The translations under genes and the position numbers were made by a program. A DNA stretch of 64,000 nt from Tetracentron sinense (Eukaryota > Streptophyta > Magnoliopsida > Trochodendrales > Trochodendraceae). Every line of letters begins with the position of its first letter. The stretch's first letter is position 1. The DNA lies in the NCBI GenBank assembly GCA_015143295.1, contig CM026565.1, positions 30,016,052 through 30,080,051 on the forward strand. The letters run 5' to 3'. Under the pieces are notes generated by a model that was given only the letters and a program-made list of their open reading frames with translations, was not told the DNA's origin and did not search any database. This document shows positions 34,364-44,200 of this stretch, piece by piece.

Positions 34364-34968
34364 TGATCGAGCTGAGAAAGAAAGGAATTTCTAGAGGCAA
34401 TTTAAGGAGAGGGAGTGGGAGTAATAGAGGAGTCTCTGAGAGCTTCTCAAGACTAGAAGAGTGTTCCAGAGTCTCATGCCACGTCTTTTCCTCTTCTATT
34501 TCCTCCAAGAACCCTTTTGTCCTTTACACATTCACTTGTAAGACCCACGTCTCTAGGTCGAATTCGGGTTCAAAGTTCACGCATTCTAGAGTGAACCGGA
34601 ATCGCTAGACGAGATAATTCGTTTTGATTCATTACTTGAGTTTTAAGCATGTAAATGTATATTTTGTTTTATATTATATAATTTTTTAAGCATGTAAATA
34701 ATATATTACAAATAATTATATAAAGGGACAAAAAAATTTTGATGGGTAAGCACGCTAGCGCGCAACGGTTGAAAAGCCATAAAAAAAAGTGTCCTACTGT
34801 TTTATCTATGAGGGGCAAAGTCAAGAATTTTTAATTGGGGGGCCAAAATAAATGTATTAAAAAAAATTGATTTGAGGGTATGAAATTTAGGGGTTTGGGG
34901 GCATAGCTCCCGAGAAAAAAAAAATTTTGGGTAGTTTTTTTATTTTGAGAAATTTTTTTTCTCGGGAA
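34364..34968. other. upstream region of the sHSP gene with a truncated hAT-like MITE
   Basis: About 190 bp upstream of the sHSP ATG begins a fragment (34555-34720) of the 'CAGGGTTACC' family, with ATTCGGGTTC, CTAGAGTGAACC and GATAATTCG words and AAGCATGTAAATAATATATTACAAA. From about 34810 a GGGGGGCCAAAATA-type repeat begins that surrounds the MITE at 34969-35222. No perfect heat-shock element array (alternating nGAAn) was found. Confidence 0.5.
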
Positions 34969-35222
34969 TGCCTTTGAGGTTGCCACGTGTCCCTATTAAT
35001 ACCCCTTAATTGTGGTAAAGATTCACCCACCTATCATTGGTTTTAAAAAAAAATATCAAATTTCTTTTTGAATCCTAGTTTAAAATTCACTAACTCCTAA
35101 GGTTAAAATTATTTAAATATTTTTTTCTAAAAATAAGGATAAGTAAGTGAACCCTAAGATTGGGTGAATTTTAGCCATAGTTAAGGGGTGTCAGTAGGGA
35201 CATGTGGCAACCTCAAGGGCAT
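34969..35222. mobile_element. 254-bp MITE, best copy of the 'gtggttaagattcac' family
   Basis: Long inverted arms of about 60 bp: TGCCTTTGAGGTTGCCACGT with ATTGTGGTAAAGATTCACCC on the left, and GGTGAATTTTAGCCATAGTT with ACATGTGGCAACCTCAAGGG on the right. The centre contains TTCTAAAAATAAGG. There is no clear TSD. Partial copies recur at about 17035, 18551, 22400, 25618, 27385, 33346 and, amplified, 53240-53890. Confidence 0.8.
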
Positions 35223-36575
35223 AAGGAGACTCCATTGGGGGGCCCACTATATGTATGACAAAAAAAATTGGGGGGCCAAGTATACTTTAAAAAAAAAGAA
35301 TTAATTGAGGGGCCGACTATTCATAGTAGTGCACTAAGGATTTACAAAAAAATTGGGAGATCTAGCCCCCTGGCTCCGCCCTGTATCTACTTGTATAATA
35401 ATGGGGGAGACTCAACAATACTTGTATAATAATAGGGGAGACTAACAATCCAAAAGTGGACCTAGTACCTAGTATTGCCCATTTTATAAACAATTAAATA
35501 TCAAGCTAAGCTATGCACTATGCGGATTAATAATTACACATTTGCCCCCATATAGTGTAAAAAGGGAGCTCCGCATAATGCAAAGCTCCCCATGAAAATT
35601 AATCTCTTTTATAAAGCCCACTTACTCGTAATCAACTTGATTTGTTTCTATCATCATATTTACAAATTAGGATCAATTATATATGAGGATAAATTCTAAT
35701 ATACTAAAATATGGCAATACTATGCAAAATGCTAACAAAATGATAAAGCAAAGAATTCATTTTGACATCTCCTCCGCCCTATCATTCATCTTTTAAGAGG
35801 GGCGTTTGGCAATACTTAGGTGGCGTCTCCTAACACTAGTCTTAAAAGAAATGCTTATATGGAAATTATGCTTAGTTAAACTTTAGATTGTTTAGTTGAA
35901 GGTTAATTGCATGTCAACATTTTAGAGATTTTAGAGATAAAAATCTCAACTTTAAAAAGTAGCTATGGAACTACTTTTTGAAGTAGAGGTTTTTTCTCCT
36001 AAAATCTTTAAAATATAGACATGCAATCAACATTCAACTAAATAATCTAAAGTCCAACTAAGCATAATTTCCATATAAGCACTTCTTTTTAGTCTAGTAT
36101 TAACAAACCCCACCTTATAAGGCAAGCTTAATAAGTACTTTTTTTTATTTATAAATAATTACTTTTTTGGTAAATAAGCACTTATAATATGTAGGTATAG
36201 AACTACTTATTTATAAGTATTTTTTGGGCTCCTAACCACCTTTACTTATTGCTTATTTATTTTTACCAAATAAACTTATTTATAAATAAGTACTTATTTT
36301 GAATAAGTACTTAATAAGTAGTTTTCCTAAATTACTCATTCCCCAAAATAATACTAAGGGAGTACTGCGTTAAAAGGTTTTGGACCTCTATAATCAATAA
36401 TCAAGTCAGGCTCAGCTAATATTGCCCATAATTAGGGTTCATTAATAATATCACTACACTTGTGATTATCTATGGTTATGTTCATTTGGTTGTGCATGAT
36501 TATTTGCCAAGTTGACACACACCTCTTAAATATAATAAACAATCAATGTTACCCTGTTAGGTTTTTAGAGAACAC
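35223..36575. other. intergenic, AT-rich; internal inverted repeat
   Basis: Between about 35880 and 36115 the segments TTAGATTGTTTAGTTGAAGG and CATTCAACTAAATAATCTAA, together with AAATGCTTATATGGAAATTA / ATTTCCATATAAGCACTTC, form an inverted repeat centred near 35970. This suggests another small element. No gene is supported. Confidence 0.5.
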
Positions 36576-37033
36576 TAGAGCTATAAACGAAATGGATAGT
36601 AATATATCCGAATTCGTATCCGATTATATTTGAATCTGAATAAATATCCGACGGATAGTGAAATATGATATCCGTATCTGACTAAAAATATCTGAATTCG
36701 GATAGTATCTGAATTATCCGATTACTTTAATTTTTTTTTTAATGTAAATTAATATTTAAAAAATGTAAAATATATAATTTTTTTTAGAAAAATATTTTTT
36801 TTTGAGGTTATATTAATTTAATAAATTTAAAACAAATTATTTATATATATTATATAATTTATCGGATCAAATATACCACTATCCGAATTCGTATCCGATT
36901 ATAAACATCCGATTATAAACGAATAGTAATTTTACCATCCGAATTTGCTCTGAAGGATACCTATTTGGATAATTATCCAACTAAACGGATTCGGATACAA
37001 ATCAGATAATATCCGCATCCGTTTACAACCTTA
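36576..37033. mobile_element. 458-bp hAT-like MITE, 'ATCCGAAT' family (copy 3)
   Basis: The TSD is a perfect 8-bp GAGAACAC (36568-36575 and 37034-37041). The ends are TAGAGCTATAAACG and, from the other strand, TAAGGTTGTAAACGG; both fit YARNG. Interior AT-rich with many ATCCGAAT words. Confidence 0.88.
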
Positions 37034-37041
37034 GAGAACAC

Positions 37042-38297
37042 CCCACCTCTTACGCCAATGGCGGGTGTGGCCTCTCTATTGAGGGAGGTCTGGGGATCCA
37101 ATTCCCCCAAGTGATGAGTCAAATCCCCAAATTAACAACTAACTGTACTAACATAGGTAAAATGATATCCAAAGCACAAAAAAAAAAAAAGATTTTAGAG
37201 AATTTTTTTTTAAAAATGTTCAGTACGAATAAGAAGATTTTTTTTAAAAAAGGGAATCGATTTAAAACTCTTGATAGTACCTATTATCGAGAGATGGACA
37301 GTTAGATTCAAGATCTAATGGTTTCAAGTATTGGGTGGGGCCCTTATTTAAAGCACTTGTAGACATGGTACCATCGGGTTTAAATCCAACGGTCCAGCTC
37401 TAGAGAGTTTTTCATCACTTTCCTATTTTTAAATAGAAACTTGACTAAATATTGGACTAAACATATCAGTAGAGGATTTGGAACAGAGATATAAGATTTT
37501 CGTCTTTGTTAGCCCGGATCAAAGCTATTGCGACTTGTGAGAGCCTGTATTAACTATTAACAAATCCCTTCACTATTTCCATCCTCTGTTCTACCTGCAC
37601 TTCTGCAGCATTCGACTAGCATAATACACGAACTCACCCTCAATATCATAATACATGAACTCACCCTCATTGTCGTCGGTCTTAGTTGAACATTTCAGGT
37701 ACGTTGGGTGGTTTTGTCTTTTTAAAAAAAGCTATTTTGTTCAGCTTTTACGGAAAATAAAGGGCAAGTTTTTTTTTTTTTTGCTAAGAAAAAAAAAAAA
37801 ACGGTTTACAGGGACACTCGGTGGCATAAATTTTTTAAAACCACCTTGAATTTGTACTATTAATCCAACTCGTTTAAGGCCAGGGCTTAGATGAGAAAAC
37901 AATTCTGAGTGACCCCACTTCGGATCTCAGTGTCTCCATCAATGTTGTGGTCCTGTGGAGAGACACAGCAACCTTGAAGATTCTGTCTAAGTAACTTATT
38001 AGGATAGATGAGAGCAAGTGATATATGAGAGCATGTAATACAAGGAAAAGAGAATCCAATTTCACATTTTCTCCAGCAGATCTCCTGCACAAGAGATCTA
38101 CAAAGACAGCGATTTCTTGACATTAGATTGAATGCAGAGTAAGGAGAAGCTCAGATGGGCAATAGTGTATTTACCATAGTTGATATATAAGCCATTTGCT
38201 TGATCTCTTTTTGATACCAAAGTGATTAAAAATGTACAATAGCGGGTGAAGGGTCCAGGAATCTGAAAACCTTCAAATGTTTCCGAGCTTTGCCTGC
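37042..38297. other. intergenic and probable 3'UTR of the DUF4050 gene
   Basis: 37042-37120 carries a SINE-like segment (GCCAATGGCGGGTGTGGCC ... GGATCCAATTCCC). From about 37870 to 38297 the composition rises and may be the 3'UTR of the minus-strand gene. No coding exon is supported after the TGA at 38298. Confidence 0.4.
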
Positions 38298-41200
38298 TCA
38301 ATCAGACATCCCCTCTTGCTCCCAGATGTCCACTAGAAAATCTACCATTTGCTGTCGGTTGAGCCCCAAAAGCAGTTAGCAAACAGTGGGTTATCGGGCA
38401 ATCATAATAAGATAGATCAAAACCACCATATTATTAGAGCAGACTCACTGCTAGAGGAATAGGCCGAGGGAAAGGCATGTTGGTGCTGAGTAAATTGTTG
38501 TAAGTCAAATACCTACTGCAAAGCCAGAACCATTTAACCATGGAAAGATAAGAAGTGCTGACAAAAGATGCAAGAACAAAATCATAAATAATCAAAGCCT
38601 CCTTCCTTTTTTTTTTGATCGATAATCAAAGCCTCCTTCCTTATGCAGGGGAACAAAGTTTTCTTTTATTTTTTTAAGCTGGGAAATAGGTAATAATGCA
38701 GGGTTTATTTGCTATAGACTAGAATGATTGAACACAGATTATGCTGCCAATCCCCCAAACCGATGGGATATTTTACTTAAGAGCATAGTGACAAAGTAGG
38801 GGTTCGGGAATAATTCGGCAGGGATCAATTCGGAATTCTCGGAAAAATTCAGGAAAAAAAATGTAAATTAATAATTATAAAAATATACGGAACAATTTGA
38901 TTAAAATATATACAAAATAAGTAATTTTTTTAAATAATTCGGGAATAATTCATATAAAAAAACGCGAATAATTTGTAAAAACGGAGTTTTTTTAAAAGAA
39001 AAACGCGATTTAAATGCCGAATATTTCTGCAACTCAAAAATTCACGAATAAAATGCGAATTTTTGAAAAAAACCGTGTTTTTTGATACTTGGCTTAAGAG
39101 GGGAAGAAAGTAAATATTGTGGGGAACAGGGAAGATGAGTCGCCCCACAATAGATCACTGCCCAATATATTTTGCATTCCATAATACTAAATTCAAGTTT
39201 GTGACTTTACCCTACATCCCCACATGGAAAAAACACGCCAACCATTTATAACCCAAGTCACTAAATTACCGAGACTCTTAGAATTCGGTCTGAAACCAGC
39301 AAAAGATGGTCTGTACTTCAAATTGATGTGTTAATAATTCAGGTGATAGGTTGAATTTAGTATACAAGAGAGGTAGGTGCCACTTGCCAGGGTTCAGATA
39401 CGCACCTTATTCTGGGTCTGCAAACCTGTTGTATCTGGTTCTCAGACCTTCTATTTCCAATCCACTGCTGCCTAGTCTGATTCCAGAGAAGAAGACCTAC
39501 AATCAACAAATTTTCAACATTAAATTTTCAACGTTAAATAACATAACTTTACAAAATATACAAAGAAATGAAAGGGGAGATGATAAAGCACAATCATAAC
39601 CAACAGTAATATGATAAAATACATAAAAAAACCACCCTCAAAACTACATTTCCATGGACATGACAAACATCCTGAGAATTAAAGATCCGCCATTAGTTCC
39701 CCAATAGGAGATCCAGTAAAAAAATATTAAGAAAAGAACAATTGGATGATCCTAACCATCAACTTGAACTGTATGATGCAACTATTGTCTGAAAGAATGT
39801 GATTGACCAGATTGTTAGGCCAGCCTGTCTGTTTTTCTGGCCTAGACGATCAACTAAATGGCACCCACCAAATGGTGCATCACCACCCTTCTCCTTATGT
39901 ACCACATGCCCGTCACAGTATGAAGGATGCATGGACATCCCAGCTGTGAGTTTTTGTAAGTAATATATCAAAGTGGATAGACTAAGACTTGCCATGATTT
40001 AAAAATTCAGAAGGGTTGTTCTGGCTGCCAGTGCCACTGTGGTGATCAAGGATCTGGTTTGATGTACTGCTAGATGATACGCTTCTCTGAGATTGAACTG
40101 CACTGTTGTCCATCTCACATGTGCTGGTGCTCCAGAAATCCTCTGATATGCTGGGTTTCTTTACCGTCTGCCCTTGAATTTTCAGTCCTTTTGATGGCTC
40201 ATCCACAGCGATAATCGGTGTGGCTTTAGTACAACATCCAAGACAACCTCTGCTCTGTTACAAATCAGGTTAAACCATATACACGACTAGTACCAGCCAC
40301 CCAAACCTAGCGGCCAGAAATACTAACACTGACAAATCAACCAAAGACACCATATCTAGTCGAAACATGAGATTCACATACTCATTTTTTTATTTCTTGT
40401 TTATTCCAATCTAAACTGACTTGACTGCTTCGGGAAGCTTCATCCAGTCATTAACATGTGTATGAGTGTTTGTGTGTGTATGAGCGTGCAATAATTAATG
40501 AACTTTTATTTAATTAAAAGAAATAGCACGCAATCCTAAAAAGGGTTCGAATACAATTTATATAAAAATCACTACCCTCCCCCAACACATCAAAAAAATG
40601 AAGATTATAACTTTTATAGAGAAACAATCTGTATCTCTCGAATTCCAAGACTAATAGAGGCAAAGAGAACTTCCAGTTATTCCAGTAGAGTCCGTCAACT
40701 GTTTTCCCAGAGAATGGATACTTGCAGGCTTCATTGTTAAGTCATAGTGGAAGCTATGACAACAAGCAGTTCATCTAGTGTAGCAAGGTGAGTAGAGAGT
40801 GTTCATTATTAGCTTCATTTTCATTCATAAAACAAAGCCTCAAGCTTTGGAATAAAGAAAATTCAATTATGTAATACATAAACATACATATACAAGCAAA
40901 GATTCTAAGAACAAGTGCCTAAGTATGACCTAAAACATAACATCACCATTTACTTTTTCCTTTTTTTTGTAGCATAGGGTGTCCCAACCCTGGCAAGGAA
41001 GGACTAGTCCCTTCGAATGCATGCAATCACCCGCAAACTACATGCATCAGGTAAGCTCAAGAGAAGTTGAACTCGAGACCTTGGAGATCTCTCCCAAGAC
41101 CCAAACCAACTGAACTGAATATGGTATGCAATAGAATGCATTTTTGAAAATATTTTCCACCCTATTCTTGCAACCATCAATATCCAAGCCTTGGCCCAAT

Positions 41201-44200
41201 TGGCATGGGGCCGTGGGCTATGTGACTCATGTTCCACACTTCCACCATTCCATTCTTAGGTACATATCCTCCATTAAAGTGTATGCCTCCAGACCATCTC
41301 CATAACCCAATCTTCATCATTTGTGCCCTTCCCTTCCCATTTTACAGCTTTCAACTGTATCAGTGAACTCCTCACTAGAGTTGTCAATAGTATTTGTCCC
41401 ACATATCAAACCATCCTAATGAATTCTCCTTATTTTATCACCTATCGGTGTTACAACTAGCTTTACCACAAATGCGCTCACTTCTAATTTATGTTTTCTA
41501 ATTACGCCACTCATCCATCATAGCATCCCCATGATCCCATCTTTAATAACTTCAATTTTATTGTACAAACTAAACTACAATGAATACAACGAACATGTTT
41601 TACAAATTCTTAAAACAGAAACAATGCTCTCAATACGCCAAAATTCAAAACAGCCAAAGAATCATCTGCCAAATAAGTCTAGAAATCTTGCTCTCTAACT
41701 TGCATCGGTGTACCTTTTTTTCCTCTCTATGATCCTGTGTTCATATTATACATTATGTATTTAACAATGTAGTCAAAGTGTCGCCTCGGCAACCGCCTCG
41801 ACTAGCCATGGTGGCTATTGAGTAATTAGGGTCTAGGCGAACACTCGTTAAAATGAGGTTGCTTATGTTGGTCTTTTTGTGCATGAAGATAAGAGCCACT
41901 GCAAATCCAAAATCCAACATAAAAGATTGTCTAACGGTACAAACTACAAACAATTATAATAACATTTTACCTCCAGTTTTATAGGCTCTTTAGAATTTGC
42001 AATTCATATATTAGAAACAATGAAATTTGATTTTTAACCCTACACTGGCAAAAACCCTCAATTAGCTGAATTTAGCCATAGAGCATATAAATAACTGTTT
42101 TGTATCAACAAAGACACCTAGAATTCAAAAATCTAATCCCGTTTAAAGGAAAAATCAAATTTCACAATAAATTTTTTTAAAAAAATAATAATAATTGTCT
42201 TTGACATCAAGGAATAGCCATTCAAATTGGCTCACAAAAACAAGCTGTTGGAATTAAGAGTATTTTTAGCAGTTTCTTTATCCCTTAATTAGTTTCCTCC
42301 CTTAATTAGTTTCCTGTCTTTATGTATATATATTGGATTGGAAGCATAATAAACGTATCTTTTCTCTCCCAAATTTCTTTTTGGTATCAAAGCCAACCCA
42401 AGAAACAAAACCCTAGCCACCAACCACCACCACCACCAGCCAGCCAACAGCCCCAGGCCACCAACCAACAACCCTCGCGACAGGCGGCTGACCACCACAG
42501 GCCACCAGCGGCCTTCCGGTCCCTTGCGCAGCCTCTGTGCTACCACCTTTGGCCTTCTTGGCCTGTCCGTGATGTGTTAGAGCCCTCCCGAGCTCTTCGT
42601 CTATTGGTTGAGTAGCCGAGTGTCCGATTATCCCTGTCTATTCAGCCTCTTTTTCCGGTTGTGGTTCTATTGTTGTCGATCGTTATCCGATCTTTGTTAT
42701 TTGTCTGTCCTTTTTTGTGTTGTTGGACTACTTGCATCATAACCGAACCTGAAAAAAAAGTTGCCCCTGCTGCCCTTCCAACTTGGTTCCTTGGACAAAT
42801 CTCTCTATCACTCAATCCACACCGGTTCAATGTGTCACGAGCGTGTTGTTGAATGGATAGAATTTTCATGCTTCGTCTCGCTCCTTCCGCCTTTATCTTG
42901 GTGGAAAACGCAAGATTGTGGGACATGGACAACTGTATTATTCTGGGTTGGATGTTCAACTCAATGGAAGATAGGATCTACAACATGTTCATGTATCACG
43001 ATATTGTCCATGGTCTGTGGAGTGCCTTGACTAAGATGTATGCTCATGCTCACGATACAACATGTTCATGTATCACAATACTGTCCATGGGCTCCCCGTA
43101 CAGGCGTCATTGCCGAGGTAGCACCTGCTCCATCATTTTAAATTATAGTCAGCTTCAGTCACACTTGGGCTGGGTCCTGCTTCTTCGGCGACCATCTCGT
43201 CTGCCAGTCCCACGGCTATTCTTGCTACATGTATACCTACTGTTCTTCATATTAAGTCAGGCAATCCCACTTGGATTCTGGATTCCGGAGCCAATAATCA
43301 CATGACTGGTGAATTGTCCATTTTATCATCTCCAATTACCCCTGTTACTTAGTCTGTTCGTATTGCCAATGGGTCCTCTATCAAAATCAGCAGTCAGGGT
43401 GATGCACATTTGTCTTCAGACATCACTCTTCCCTCTGTTTTCTATGTTCATAACTTTGCTTATAATCTTCTCTCAGTTAGTCTACTTGCGAAAAACCTTC
43501 ATTGTGCTGTTATTTTCTTACCCGATCGTTGTCTTTTGCTGGACCTGACTTCGAAGAAGATTTTTGGCAGGAGATATGAGTGCGATGGACTCTACTACTT
43601 TGAAGATCCTTCGTCTTCCAAAGTGTCGTCATCTAGTCTTCAGGCATCAGTTCTGCCTGTTTTTTACTCTTCTGTTTTTCTATTCAGACTCTTGATTTGT
43701 GGCATGCTCGTTTAGAACATGCAAACTTTCAGTATTTATGTTGGCTTTTTCCGCCTTTGAATAAAGCATGCAAAAACTTTAAATTTAAATGTGTGGTGTG
43801 TGAATTGTCAAAACATACTCGCACTACTTATATCTCTCGCATACACCGTACACCTAGTGTCTTTGATCTTATACACTCTGATGTGTGGGGGTCCTTCTCT
43901 AGTGACTGCCTTATCTCAACATCGTTATTATGTCACTTTCATAGATGATTACACTCGTTGCAGTTGGGTCTATCTTATAAAGAAAAAATCTGAGGTGTTT
44001 TCTCACTTTATTAACTTTCTGCAAATGATCAAAACTCAATATAATACTGTTATACGAAATATTCGGTCTGATAATGGTCGGGAATATATCACAAATGAAT
44101 TTCGGAGTGAACTTAACAAAAGTGGTGTTCTCCAGCAGCTTACCTATCCTTACACTCCTGAGCAGAATGGTGCGGTGAAGCGTAAAAACCGCTACATTAT

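Noticed and set aside
34381-34395. Heat-shock element upstream of the sHSP gene (GGAATTTCTAGAGG)
   Set aside because: GAA and TTC are separated by one base instead of two, and no further correctly spaced nGAAn units follow.
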